A stretch of 64,000 nt of DNA from Hermodice carunculata (GCA_964020975.1 OZ026630.1:23962739-24026738); one strand, 5' to 3'. Positions 41,801-57,122 are shown, counted from the stretch's first letter. Numbers and translations are program-made. The notes: generated from the letters alone by a model not told the origin.

Positions 41801-43353
41801 ATATTTTTTTTTTCGTTATGATCGCTACATGTGAACATGTATCAGTAAATCATTACAGAAAGAATATACAGACAAACGTCTATGATGTGTAGAGTTGTGC
41901 TGGCGCCTCTGGTGCCTTGAAGTGGAACTAGCATTACATAGTGTAAAAAGTACATTTAATCCATCATTTTGATTATAAATTGGGATGTAACTTAGAATTT
42001 AAATTAAATGTATGTTAAACCGACAGTAAAAAAAATTCAAATTTTAAACGACCTTTATCTAATTTCCAAGGTCAATAAGGACAATCATTTTTACACGTTG
42101 AGAAATCGAAAGGCTAACAACACCAACTAGACCACAAATGTGTATCATGTATAGAAGTTGGATATTGCATAATATGGGTGCCCTTGACTTACTTTCTCTT
42201 CCATGACATAACAAAATTAGATGCAACTTCAAAATCTTACACCAAGTATGCATTAGGGCAGCGGTAAAATTCTGTAATATGTTGACCATCCTTGATCTAT
42301 TTTTCAAGATCATTAAGCAGTTACTAAAAGGACACTAAATTCAACATGTTGATAAAGATTAAATGAAAGGATACGGAATGTATTACAAATGTGTGTGCAT
42401 GTGGAAATCTGATGTATATCATATGGATGAAATTGACTAATCTTTCAGGGTCATGGAAGAAATAAATTTCAGGAAATGAATTTTTGGTGATGGCACCAGA
42501 TTATATGTCAGCAGAGCATAAAACCCATGTGCCTCTTTTAAGGCTAATAGCAGTAGGGGGCAAACACACGGCTTTTCTTACAACAGGCTGCCATAGACAT
42601 TTTGTCCTGGCTCGGTATCACTTCAGTGCCAGAACAACGACAAAACAGAAAACTTTAAAATGAGGTTTTTCAGTTCACCTTGGTAGCTTCTCTTGCTTCT
42701 GCCCGAAATATCATGCACCATATATAGTAAACTGTGTATATAGTTGATTCAAGCATATCTGATGACCTTTCAGTATCTTTGCCTCATTGCTTTATCACGT
42801 TGAAACTTTCAATCATCATCACCATAGAATAAATGTGACGCTTGTAAGAGTTGCAACTATTTACAGTTAAGACTATTTAATGTAAACATGTGAAGTGTTA
42901 TCGTCCAATAGGTGCAGTCACTTCATAATCGCAGTTAAGATACCTTATATCAGGCCAGCAATCAGTAGCTCTTTTGAAGATTTGTACTTTGTGTTTTTCT
43001 GTTGGAAGAAGATGTCGATTTACTGAGGCACTAGATCATGTAGTGCCTTATACTTTTTGGTAGTCGATACATATAGAATGGAGACAGGGCGGGGCTTTGG
43101 CCCAGTCCAACAAAGAACTAATTGACGTGTCCGTACATGTAAAATGTTCCTCATCGGATTTAAGCAAGCGGAATAATATAAAGCCTAAAGATTTGACTTA
43201 CACATTTCTAAAGTACAAGTAAATTTTCGCTGAGTCACTTGAACAGTTGTTTTGCAGCTCAAGATCTGTTGGCAGGGCATCGAATTTCAGATCGTGATAC
43301 CGATCAGTATGTTTTTCGTCTAAACATACATACACTGGTAACACACAGACACA

Positions 43354-43357
<4 letters not shown>

Positions 43358-43408
<51 letters not shown>
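43358..43408. repeat. (TA)n microsatellite
   Basis: About 25 TA units. Confidence 0.95.
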
Positions 43409-43411
<3 letters not shown>

Positions 43412-44120
43412 AAATATGCAAACAAAATGACTCTTCCAAGGAGCTGTCTTTATATATGGTAACACATAGTTCTATGTTTGTCACAATGTGTTTTTTTCTC
43501 TAATTTTCGGACTGTTCCTCAAAGCATATCACAACATCCATTTCAAAGTTCGTTATGCATACTTACGGTACGTTCTCGAACATGATGTTACCGTAAGTAA
43601 CGACGCAAGAAGTGAAGCCCATTGCCATGTGGGATAAGACATGATGCTTTGCATAACCCTATGAATCCAGACAGAAAGAGAAAGTAGCCAAACGTCTCAG
43701 ATATAGGCGTATACATGAATCGTTTATCTATGGTAATAGATGCATGTATGCAATTAGATCATACAATAGGCAGGTGAAGATTTTACCACCCATGGTCCCG
43801 CACGAGACCTTTTTTTACCTGTAACGATTACGTGTGATTCCACACATATGATGTGACAGGAATCTGTGGCATGTTTGATTTGCAGACGTGACGAAATAAT
43901 CCTAACCTGCCTAGTATCAGGGTGTGTAAGACCAAAGCCGGAGCAAAACCGAAAAGCCCGCTCCTAATCTCTTAATGAAAGAACCTTACAGTCTATTAGA
44001 ATATTGAGCATTTCAAGTAGGCTTTGGATTTTGGGGGGGGGGTGAACCTGCGCCAGGTCTTGAACGTACCTGACTTGCACCTAACACATGGCATGGTTTT
44101 TGCGATACAAGAACTATGCA

Positions 44121-44124
<4 letters not shown>

Positions 44125-44174
<50 letters not shown>
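44125..44174. repeat. (CA)n microsatellite
   Basis: About 25 CA units. Confidence 0.96.
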
Positions 44175-44175
<1 letters not shown>

Positions 44176-45743
44176 GATTTCAATTTTTATATAGTATATG
44201 GAACACTTATAAGCAGGTCAGATTTTTTTGATGCCACATTCAATGATTACGTATTCCTCCAATCAGATTTGTATTTGTGTTTTTTCGTCCAAAGCTACTT
44301 CTTGGCAGTCATTACCATATGCTGCAGTCCGAACTTTTTACAGTCCTTAAGCTAACCTGTCACTGTCTAACCTATATAAATATGGAAGTACTATTGTCCA
44401 TATTCCACATGTTCTTCCGTAGAATTTTGACATTGGCTGTGTTAGCCAAATCAAATTAAAGAGTTTTCAGCGGGTAGTTACTCATAACGTGTTTCGGAAC
44501 CTTCATCAATGTGCACAAAGGCAAAATTTGCAGAATCCCAAGGTCGCTGTTTCTCATTTCACAAATGCCATGCCTAAAATCTGTCACAGAGACATCCCTT
44601 GTTGTTACTTCTTCGTAGTGCCATAACAATCTTCTTATCTGTCATCTTGACACCAATCATGAGTGATCGCATGAGCTCTCCAACCTTCGGTCAACAGAGG
44701 TAAAGAAAAAATTTCTAAATGCGTTTTTGATATTTTTGATTTTTTCATTTCAAATACATATTTGCTGTTGTGCGTGCCGAATGAATTAACTTATTTTTAT
44801 TCACTTTTGTCAATTCCTTACATACCACAATAACAGTCAATATTGACGCGGATGTCAAAGCAAGAGATACTCTGCTTACCCGCGTAGACAATCCTATTCT
44901 CCCGGATACTATTTTGGATTGCAACGTAGAACAACTGGCTTTTCTTGGAGTGAGTTGGTGGATTGGTTAGGATAACTTTTGACCTGTGGTATGCCGTCAT
45001 TGTAGGTCATATCTCTAGTTCGCAGAATCAACGTTTTCTATTTACAAGAAATTTTAGTAAAAACAATTTTCGAAGACAAGTTGAGTTGAATGGGAAACCG
45101 GTAAAATATACTGCGTATAGAAACCTTTGCAAATCATGATGAACACATTCAGCCCGGTGTAGTAACACCCGCGATAAATTCCTCATTTCAATGTCTCTGA
45201 ACAGTTTTTGGTAAGTTTTATTGTGCTTTTCACATACATATTTACATCAAGATGGATACATAAGATCATCCATTGATGCAAGTTTTCCCCGGCGAGCAGC
45301 TAGTGCTCCCAACAATTCAGCCTAACATACATATCTGTATACATCATGGTTTAAAATAGTCATCAATACTAAAGAAACGTGTCAAGGTAACCCAGTGCTT
45401 TACAAAGAGATCTTGCGTCAATTGTGAACATGAGCAGAGTGTCTGAAAAATTAAAATTAATTTAACGGACAGTAAACTTGTTTGCAAGAGAACTGAAGCA
45501 TTTATGTTAGGAGGTACCTTTTGCGAATATAACTGGTAACTCTTCAGGAATTTTGATGCTATCAAAAAGAAGTTGTTGTTTCCAGACCCACAGTATGGCA
45601 GAACGTGAAGAGAAATACGTAAATGGAAACTTTTCTTTTATTTCTTTTCTTTTCCCGGCTCACCCCTTGGTGAACCAGATTTCCTTCTGCGCATGGCATC
45701 GATATGTTTCAGGCACCCAGCTCGATGAGTAGTATAGAATTCC

Positions 45744-45851
45744 ACATGGCCGTGTCATGGGGAATGGTACCGTTCACCACGAGCCTTTGTCGAGCAGTGA
45801 ACGGTTTGAAGCAAGTGCTGTCTAAATCCATTCCCCATGACACGGCCATGT
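45744..45851. repeat. Nested inverted repeat (24 bp perfect outer arms)
   Basis: Outer arms at 45744-45767 and 45828-45851 are perfect reverse complements. Inside, ACCGTTCAC at 45769 pairs with GTGAACGGT at 45797. The 60 bp loop shows no coding. It could be the fold of a small element or a structured transcript. Confidence 0.85.
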
Positions 45852-46329
45852 AGAATTTTGTTTCTCCGATTGAGCGTTAAATCCCATGTTTTTGTCGAAA
45901 ACCTACTTGGTTTAGCGTGCTTGCAGCAGCCGTTTCGACTCCATTTTGTTTACTTTCAATATTGCGTTGCTCAGACACGTCACTCAAGAAAGAACTTTCA
46001 GTTACTCTTTTCTATCTTACGTTATCTGATTGGCTTACAAAGAACAGAACAACCAATAGGATTCTCTCTTTTATTACATTTCAGTCATAATATCGTTCCA
46101 TACTTATGTTGGGAACGATTCTGTTTCCACATGGGTAACTATGGGGAGAAATACTCCTCTAGAACCCTTCAATACCTTTTCTGTATGATATATGTGAAAT
46201 AAAAGTTTCAATTCAATTCGATATTCCAAGAAATTTGTTACAATGCCATAGTCAGCTCTCTATTCCTCTATGAATATAATAACACCGTTATTATCTACAA
46301 TCTCTCTTATAAACCTAACCCCTTTTTGG

Positions 46330-48450
<2,121 letters not shown>

Positions 48451-48689
48451 ATACACTTGGCCGAGTCCTAAAGAAAACGTTTATCTTCCATCTTAGTATA
48501 CTTGTCCTTCATACATAAATTAAATTCTTGACATCTTCCACATATGTCTGATCCTCCGTTGAACTTGTATTAAATTTCCAAAAATCCGGGGCCACGTTTT
48601 TCATTTGAATTACCTTGTAGCTGAAGTGAGATCAAACTATGGTCCATTTTAATCGAAAGTTTAATTCTATCCTATTTAACACATTCAGA

Positions 48690-49060
48690 GAGGAAGCACC
48701 AGCCACAAATGTAGACGACACAATATCGAATGTGTAGAACAGCACCAACATTTGGGACTCATAGTTGCATCTGACCTCTCTTGGTCAACGCATATAAATT
48801 CAAAAACCAAAGAATCAAGGAAACTGGAAGGTGTGCTCAATGTTTAGAATATGCCAGCGAGGTTGAAGGATGGACACAGGCGGACAGATTATCAAGTAAA
48901 AGCATTCACCTGGCTGCAGCCCGGGTGGTAACAGGAGCAATGAGTCGTACAAGCCAAAGTAAAATACAGGAAGAAACGAGTTAGCAACCCCTTTCAGAAA
49001 GGCGGCGCGAGAAAAAAAATTGGATTAAAGGTCATCTTTGTGAATTTGTCTGTCCTAACT
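48690..49060 (+). mobile_element. LINE C-terminal scrap (RTE/Jockey-like)
   Basis: Plus-strand words HLTSLGQRI (compare HLGL-SDLSWS-HI), LHLAAARVVTGAMSRTS, then QEETS and PLSERRREKK, match the region after RT in Jockey-like LINEs (AAR-VTG...L--ETGW-PL--RR). It is short and interrupted. Confidence 0.5.
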
Positions 49061-49329
49061 AGTGGCATAAATACATCGAGGCAGACTATTACTGCTCGCC
49101 CTGCCAAGAAAAACGTGCACTTTAACTCTTTTCGCCTCCCAATAGAAAGAGAATGTTCTTCCAAAAGCATCGCAACATTCTCGAAATATTGACGAACTAA
49201 AAGTAAACTAAATAAAAACTAGAACAATTTCATTTGTTTCTCAGCAAATCAGTCTGTGTGCCTGGAAAACCTTCAAAGATTGCCTGTTCGTTTTTTTTAA
49301 ACTACTGCAACAATATTTTCTATGCGTCT

Positions 49330-50000
49330 ACGTAAAAAACCTATAAATTGAAGTTAGAAAGGCACCTCAATCTATGATAGTTTTGAAGCTATTCAAGATT
49401 TAAATTTTGTGAATTTGCCTTTTTGCATAATCAAAATGGTACCACTTTGATTCATAGTGCATTGGATGCAACTATACTACAAATCTATCAACTAAAATTT
49501 GAATGACACCTCAGTCTATAATAATTTTGAAGTTCTTCAAGATTTATTTTTTGTGTATTTACTTAATTTGCATATAATTTAGAATACCACAACTTTGATC
49601 CATTTTTCATTGGATGCGGCTATATCACAAAACTACATTGTGAAGTTGGAATGACACATATATCTGTAATAGTTTGTACGTTATTCATGAATTCGAACCT
49701 GTGTATTCTCCTAATTTGCATAAATCAAAATGCTTCAACTTAAGTTCATGATTCATTGGATGCAACTATGTAAAAACCTGTAAATTGAAGTTTGATTAGC
49801 ACCCAGTGTGTAATAGATTTGGAGATATTAAACTTTTAAATGTTTCAAATGCTGCTAATTAGCACAATTTCAAATGCTACAGTTTTTATTCACTGTCCAT
49901 TAGAGTGACAGGTGTCACAAACCTACTTTTAATTTTGTGTCTAACTATAAATGGTTGGGAGATACATAGCTTTAAAATTTTAATTGCCCCTACTTTGCGT
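49330..50000. repeat. Tandem array of about 145 bp units
   Basis: The word TTGGATGCAACTAT (or close) recurs near 49461, 49612 and 49757, each followed by AAACCTATAAATTGAAGTT-like and CACCTCAGTCTATAATA-like text. Four to five diverged units are visible, and one more diverged unit lies near 50780. Confidence 0.75.
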
Positions 50001-50939
50001 AAATTTAAAATGATATTTAAATATGATGCTAAACCCATTTATTAAATTTGATGCTAAACATGGTAACTATGAAGTAACAATTACTACATCAACACCAGAT
50101 CCCAATGCTTTGTCAATCTGGGGCATTAAATGGCTGCAACAAGTGAAACGTGTATACATTGATATACATGTACATGTATTTGAGTTCCACTATGAACATA
50201 AACACATTTACGTAATGATCTCTAGTAATATCAACTGTTAGGCTCACTAACTCCACTGGCATAGATATTATTTAACTCCACATAGTGCTTACAGAAATCT
50301 AGCTCTGTGTTTAACTATTGAGCGTCCCCAGCCTGAATATGTTAGCAAAATTAAGTTGTCAGTTTGCACAGGCAACATCCAACTTCACATACATGTAGCT
50401 TCTATAGAACAAAAATCTATACCATAGTACATGTACATGTTTGACTATAGAGGTTCAACAACCTACTTAACGTGTGGACAATCTTCAGTTGCAAGTTTGT
50501 ACAGGCTGAACATGGATGAAATAAGATGACTCTTTGTTGCAAGTCAAGAGTGTTGACAAAGGTTATAAACCAATGTAAATAGATATCTAAATGATGAGCA
50601 AATGTCACTGCGGGGTCCAGAAATACAACAGCCATGGGAGCTCTGCCTGCCCCAATGTACCCACTGATCCTGACCAAAATCCCTCTGTACTACAGTTGGT
50701 CATTACAGGGAGTTTGGATCTGTGTTTGAGTGATTTCTGGTAGTTGGTATTGATCTCTCTTTACAAAGACATGCCTAACTTTGGTTCATATTTCATGGGA
50801 TGCTGCTGTGCACTAACCAATCATTTGTAGTTAAAATGGCATATCTCAATCAGCACTAACTTATTGTGATTGGGAGCCACAGCGAGGAGGCTTCAGACTG
50901 TAGTGAAAGCTCTATACATTGGGCACAATTGGGACTGGA

Positions 50940-51175
50940 GAAAATTGTCCACTGTAGGTGCTGCGTGAACGAGACCTCGCCTGTGAAAGCGAGCTAGCTT
51001 TCACGCAACTACCGCTTCAAGACACCTCGGAGGCTTGATGCGCTGTGAAAGCTAGCTAGCTTTCACGTGACCTCCCAAGCCGTGAACCAGACCTCGCTCT
51101 TCTGTCTTGAGCGCGAGATACTTTTCACGCGTGAAAAGTACCTCGCTTCCTGAGCATGCACAGTTGAGAGCTTAT
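50940..51175. repeat. Palindrome-rich GTGAAAG/CTTTCAC and GCGAGG segment
   Basis: Two perfect 22 bp palindromes, at 51045-51066 (core GCTAGCTAGC) and 51119-51140 (core TTCACGCGTGAA), plus an imperfect one at 50983-51004. CCTCGC/GCGAGG words are interspersed. A related segment lies at 52735-52865. The two bracket the transposase remnant. Confidence 0.8.
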
Positions 51176-51256
51176 TTTACCTGGTTCCCATTGCTGTTTT
51201 TGCCAGACTAAAACGCTATTGCCCTTAGTGTTTGCGCAACATTATATATAAAATAT

Positions 51257-51260
<4 letters not shown>

Positions 51261-51312
<52 letters not shown>
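51261..51312. repeat. (AC)n microsatellite
   Basis: About 25 AC units in the left direct repeat. Confidence 0.95.
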
Positions 51313-51316
<4 letters not shown>

Positions 51317-51363
51317 TATTCTATTATTCTGGTTGTCGTTGTTATCATTGCATATGCACACAA

Positions 51364-51768
51364 GTGATTATTAACAACAAGAAAGAAATAGTTTACATTC
51401 ACTCTGGCTTCCGTGGGCACTGTAATGATGCCCAAATGTTGCGTCTGATGCCCGAAATAGGACCAGGAAAAGAGGTAGGTTTCCCCAATGAATGGGTTTT
51501 GCTGGCAGACAAAATATACCCCAATGGCTATCCCTTAATGCCACCATTTACCAACCAGCAAATTAACCAACGTCCTTTCAACCAAAGATCTATGTGTACC
51601 CAGTTCATCAGACAGCTCAGCAAATATCGTGTGTACGTTGAGCATGTCATCAGACTGCCTAAGTTATTCAAAATAATTGGAACACTTTATCGTCACCCAC
51701 GATGGAAGATAGCTGCCATTGTGCAACTTTGTACTGGGTTAGCGCAAAGAAGAGTGGACTTGGTTTGA
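51364..51768 (+). CDS. PIF/Harbinger-type transposase, C-terminal fragment
   Basis: A 134-residue open frame with GFRGHCNDAQMLRL, LLADKIYPNGYPLMPPF (second catalytic Asp), YRVYVEHVIRLPKLFKIIG (catalytic Glu) and YRHPRWKIAAIVQLCTGLAQ then RRVDL. This is the DDE_Tnp_4-type domain seen in HARBI1-like proteins. The first catalytic Asp, the helix-turn-helix and the N-terminal half are absent, so it is a fragment, though this part has kept its frame. A HARBI1-like host protein with missing upstream exons is less likely. Confidence 0.8.
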   Translation: MIINNKKEIVYIHSGFRGHCNDAQMLRLMPEIGPGKEVGFPNEWVLLADKIYPNGYPLMPPFTNQQINQRPFNQRSMCTQFIRQLSKYRVYVEHVIRLPKLFKIIGTLYRHPRWKIAAIVQLCTGLAQRRVDLV

Positions 51769-52446
51769 GCGGTAACGAACTACAGCACCGGATTTGCTCA
51801 AGCAGCGGTAGTTATCTGAAACATGAATGGACACATAAAAGGACGGTGCAAAATTTAGACATTAGTTTCATAAATTTACTTAGTTATGTCTCCCCGCGCA
51901 ACGATGGGGGGGGGGGCATATTGTTTTTCACCATATCTGTAGATAATTGGAATTGCTATTCCTATTTATGAAAATAAGGGTGAAAATAGTAAGGGCACAC
52001 GGGGAGGCATTTGATTTTCTGTTGGAAAATCAGCCTGTTCCAGTTAAATGTTGGACTATGCAGTGAAATTCCACGGGTATATATACACAATGTACTTTAA
52101 GATACATTCATAGCATGAGGTATAGTTAATGGATTCATCACTCATTTCAAAATCTAAACATGCAATTAAACAATGAATAGGTCAATGAAGTATATGTGGC
52201 GTTGTTTCTTTGTAAAGGTGTTCATTTGAATGCGATTTTGTGGACAGAGCCGAGTCATAAGTATAAATGAATTTGTACATTTCGGAGATGGCCCCAAAAT
52301 TTTGACTGTAATTACGATCTCCGCTTCCAATTCTAACTCTGCTTACTCGCGGATTCGTCTATTACCTGGTTCCCACTGCCGTTTTTTGCCCGACTTAAAT
52401 GCTGTTGCCCTGACTGTTTTCGCAACATTATATACAATATATAAAA

Positions 52447-52453
<7 letters not shown>

Positions 52454-52504
<51 letters not shown>

Positions 52505-52555
52505 TATATATGTATGTATATATATATATATGTATATATGTGTGTGTGTATATTG
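52454..52555. repeat. (CA)n followed by TATG/TA-rich tract
   Basis: About 23 CA units in the right direct repeat, then mixed TA/TG units. Confidence 0.93.
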
Positions 52556-52734
52556 GGATAATATTTTGCAAGCTTAACACTTGCTTGTCTTTATTAACTA
52601 TCATTATATATTTGATGAATTTCATAATTTTTTAACCCTGCCATGGGTCTAATGATCGTCCTGCTTTCAGGCATACACTTACGTATTCTGTTGGGGTACC
52701 AGTATTAAATACTATCTTGCGGCTCTGATTCTAA

Positions 52735-52865
52735 GTTTCACGGCGAGGTATGTCTGGAAGGGAGCTGGGTGCTTGAGCGCGAGGTAAGTTTCATGCGTGA
52801 AGCAGACCTCGCCGACGAGAAAGCTTTAAAACCGCTTGCGAGGTCTTGAAAGCGAGATCGCTATA
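52735..52865. repeat. GCGAG-rich segment, partner of 50940-51175
   Basis: TTGAGCGCGAGGTAAGTTTC and ATGCGTGAAGCAGACCTCGC mirror the left segment's TTGAGCGCGAGATACTTTTC and CGTGAACCAGACCTCGC. Confidence 0.65.
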
Positions 52866-53211
52866 ATGCTGCATAGGGAGATGCCCAGTGCAGAGAGGGC
52901 TGACTAACGTGGGTAGGCAGATTACCAGTTACCAGTAGTATGGATGAGTACACAACACAACACAGAACATGCACATATACATGAACAAGTATATGTTAAT
53001 TCTGGTCTGCAAACCCAAATGAAATAAATATTAGACAACAATGTTTCAAAATCTATTTTTTAGTACCCGCAACAGGGGGAATAAGAACCTGATTTTAGAA
53101 ATTAATAACATGTACACTGTACATGTAAATGTAAATTTTTAGCTATTTTTTCTTTCATGTAGATGCTTTTATGATTGTACCTGAAACTGCATGGGACGTT
53201 TTTACTGTGCT

Positions 53212-53373
53212 TCACATTGAACCATTAAAACATTGCTTCATTTCTATTTTGACAATGTTGCCCACACTTCCTTTTGATATGCCATACTCTGCCACAATTT
53301 GTCTCTGTGATTTACCCTCAAGTTCTTTGAGTTTTTCTTGCTTACTAAGTGTCAGGATTTTTCTGGGTGTCAT
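53212..53373 (-). pseudogene. CENP-B/pogo-type transposase N-terminus, fragment
   Basis: A 54-codon frame reads MTPRKILTLSKQEKLKELEG, then SQRQIVAEYGISKGSVGNIV. It is the start of a CENP-B_N-like helix-turn-helix, as in Tigger/jerky transposases. The frame then ends, and no DDE domain was found nearby. Confidence 0.6.
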
Positions 53374-53399
53374 TGTGACAATTGACTCCTTTCACAGAA

Positions 53400-55690
53400 C
53401 CAACAAAGCATAGACTTTTCTCACCTCCAGCAGACAGGAGAGGGCATTGCGTGGGTGAACACTTGGGCATAGGGTAATGCATGCTAAAAGTACCAATCTA
53501 TAAAGTAAATTTGAGATCAATTATAGAAACATTAACATAAATTGTAAAACTTTTTGATTAGTGACTGTCAACATCAGTAATGTACCAGGAATTTTTAATT
53601 TGAAGATGTTAGAAACTTTTTACAGGCAAAATTATTGAGACCCTCATATGGTAGTCTGTATCTGTGTACTGACCACCCACACTTGCATAGGTGTCAGTTG
53701 GTTTCTGACACCTGTGGGGTTAATCACCAGAGTAGTTTGTGAAACCTTTAAACTGCATACATTTTGGCAGTCTGTCCTCATGATTCCACAGCATATGGCT
53801 CTGTGGGATATTACCATTCATTTAAAGGGCAAAACACCATTGTTTCACAGACACGTCACTGATTAGGCAAGCTTTACTGCCCTAAAGTAGTCTTAACCTA
53901 TTGTTATAAGTTCAACATTTTATGAAAGGTTTCATGAATAGTTTAGAGGTCATTTTCTTGCCATACTTAAACTTGTGCAGCCGAGATATTCAAGTTATTT
54001 TACCATGTAAACCTTGCTCTGTGGAAAGTGCCTGTGTTAAAACTATCCAAGCAAGTAGTCTTACCCCAGGAAAGGGGCTTTCTGTAGGCATTGGAGGTGA
54101 GAAAATCACTGGGCACATTGAGTCAATTACCTGCATAGCTTTTGATACCTGTGCACTGAGTACATTTTGACATTGAGGAATGTATGCTCACTACCATGCA
54201 ACAGCATAGTCAACAGTGGCTATTCAACAGTCATTTATGTATGTGCACACTCTGAAAAGATCAACTCAGAACAAGGTATTTGCTAGCATTTTCACTGAGG
54301 AAATGCAGTTTGTTTTCCCAAAATTGCCCTCGTATACTGTAATAAGTTTCCCTTTTCTCATTGTTGTGTAAACATTGTTGCAGCTGAGTTGTCACTCTTT
54401 TCATATGCACAGCTATCTGAACATGTATTCATATTTTCCCATCACCCGAGGTTTGTTCCTGGATAGATGCCCATGTCAAAAATATACAATCAAGCAGGCT
54501 TGCCCCCCCCCCCGGGGATTCTCTTGTGAATGGAGGCAAGAAGGCAGTTGTGCACAGTGGCTCCACTTGTGGGGGAAAGTCTTGAATTCACTGGAAACAT
54601 TTTGCTGTTAGCTTGACTGGCAGGAGTACAAACTGAAATGATCTGATGCTGTCAGTAGACTACACATGTAGAACACTTCTCCTCTCATAGTTTAAAATAA
54701 TGAACACCGAAGCCTTTCACTGTAACCTTAAGCAAAACACTCAAGTGGCACCTAGCCACACACCTATTGTTTCACACAAAGGCAGCTGTTAAGTCTCTCC
54801 CCTTTGATAATCTAATGCTGGTGTTAGTTCACAAAGGGGTCAAAGGAATCAATGTTAGATTAGAAAACTGTTATGCTTTGAATATACACACTGGCTGGCT
54901 GGCTGGCCCACACTGCCCACTGCCCACTGCCTACTACATAGAGATGCCCGTTAATGAGAGTGTTACTCTATGTAGCCAGCAGAAAATAAATTAGATAAAT
55001 AAATAAACAAATAAATAAATGGAAAGATAGAAAGAATAAAGTATTTGAGGAAAAACAGAACACACAGACTAAACAAACCTAAAAGGAAGGAACCATTTTA
55101 CTTCGGGGAAGGGAAGATTGGCATAATGCATGCCAGAATGAGAATGGACTTCAGCCAGTTGAATTCAGGCTTGTAGGCCGACAAGATGGGTTTGTCGGCT
55201 TCACCTCTATGTTCTTAAAGATATTCTGCTGAATACAATTTTGATTCCTTTTTCCAATGCAGCAAATGTGCTACACAAACGGACAAACGCCAAACTGAAA
55301 TTAATCGCCTCGCAGCATTCAATCTGAAACCCATCTACATGGCATAACTGGCAAAAGCAACACTGCCAATTATGAATTTTTTCGATCATTTCACAGTGAC
55401 ATCAAATAGACTAAAACAGTTAAAGATTAGTTACCTTCAACTTGCAACCTGCTACGTGTTGTGTATCCCATGGTAGACTGAGGTGTGGTAAATTGTATTT
55501 AGCAAATGTACTTGCCCAATAGTCTTCTCTTTTTCCCGCCTCTTCTCCTGTCCTGATGTGCCAACTAACAGTTATGTGGCAGTTCAACCCTTCCATGTCT
55601 GTATCGTCATTTCAAGTACAAGAGGTCTTCATATATGCAATGTGCCTGTTGACTAATTGTTTTTCGAAATAAGATATGTTTACACTAGTA
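53400..55690. other. Stretch without a recognised gene
   Basis: Several open frames of 70-80 codons lack family signatures. A C run followed by GGGG lies near 54502-54517, and (AAAT)n-like text near 54990-55020. Confidence 0.4.
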
Positions 55691-57122
55691 AGAAATATAT
55701 GTCCTATGATAAGGAAAGTGTCGTGAGGACACTGAAAAAAACTTCAAAACTTGAAAAGAACCAAATCAAGTGAATCCTGCCAAATTACAAAGAACGGATC
55801 AAGACATAACTTGATGAGCAAGATTGAAATTGGAGGTTTTTGTCAACATTTAAAAAAAAACCCCGAAACTAATTAGCAATATCCTAATGGGTATGCTCGT
55901 GATACATAATTCAGTTCCGTTTCTTGTTCTGCAAATGATTGTTTAAATTAACCATTCAATACAGAAAAAGTTTATAAGAAGCACCGCATGTTAAAAGTAA
56001 TAAGATAACTGGTTGTTGTCACATATTACCATATGCAGGGCCACTGCTTCATATATGTGGGTTATGTACCTAGTGTTTGTGAAAAAAAGACCGTTACTTC
56101 CTAACTTAAGCTAATACGTATGCAGTGAGATATATGAAAATAGGAAATGACGTCTGCCAATACCATGCAACAGGCTGAGATGCTAGCATGTACATACGTG
56201 GATTCTTCATATGCGATGTGCCTGTTGACCAAGTACCACTTGCTTGTGGTTAGTAAAGATTGTTCCCAGACATAAATACGGTGCAGTAATTAATCAGATA
56301 TGTTGGACTTGCAATTTACCCGGATGGTCCCATCGATAAGCTGATATAACGTAATAAAGTGGAACCTGTATTGAAAAACAACCTCACTAAAACTTACATA
56401 GTAAGAAGCCCAATCATATTTGTACATCCTCTTCAAGTGTTTCATATACTGTCAATTCCTTCTGCGTACTGCTGTTTTGCCTTAAAAAGATGTCCTAATA
56501 AATACCTAATTACCAATTATAATAGTAATATCAGTTGGTCTCCCCATCACGTCCTGCGATGTGATTAGACTGATCGGGCTATGATTTGTATTGTTCATAT
56601 GTTTGTCAATCTTACCAGAGGTCACACTGTTTGAATATCGCATGTATTTCCGTGTACATCAAAGCTCAACGTCACTGGTATGAAAGATTGGGTAATTATC
56701 TTTATACGTCCAATAAAAACAAAGGTCATATAAATGACTCTGATAATTACAAAAAGATATCAATGCTTAGTTGCGTCAGCAATCTGTTAGCTCTTCTCCT
56801 ACGCTGTGGACTTTGATGATTCTTTATGAACGCACGTGAACTGTAGGAGTGAAGCAGGCTGGATGCAGAGATAGTCATCGCACAATTGATCACATTTTTA
56901 TTTTTCAAATTTGCAAACAGAGTTATACTTGAGTTCTGTTGAGGCCTACAGCAAAACATAAACTTAGTCCAGGGACGTGGATTAAGAATAATCCACGCCC
57001 CTGACACGAATTAGTTGTGAGACAAAAGAATGCAGGTAAAAAATCTTCTACGTGGGATATCAAATTAATTTCCAAATTACAAAGCACCTAAAACATAATA
57101 AAACAATAATTGTTTGTTCCAG

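Larger units (their letters stand above)
41800..45740. other. Stretch without a recognised gene
   Basis: No M1 5' exon with a membrane anchor was recognised here. It contains (TA)n at 43358-43408, a G run at 44033-44042, (CA)n at 44125-44174, and a small inverted repeat AGGCACTA/TAGTGCCT near 43025-43049. Confidence 0.45.
51177..52500 (+). mobile_element. PIF/Harbinger-like element remnant between direct repeats
   Basis: A direct repeat of about 90 bp plus (CA)n, beginning TTACCTGGTTCCCA, occurs at 51177-51312 and 52362-52500, on both sides of the transposase remnant. Together with the palindrome-rich flanks it looks like one decayed element or a pair of nested ones. True inverted ends and a TWA target copy were not identified. 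Confidence 0.55.

Noticed and set aside
44480-44525. Hammerhead-ribozyme-like core (TTGATGAAGGTTCCGAAAC on the minus strand)
   Set aside because: The core lacks the first C, stem II would be two base pairs, and no cleavage triplet with stems I and III can be drawn. Such words also occur by chance.
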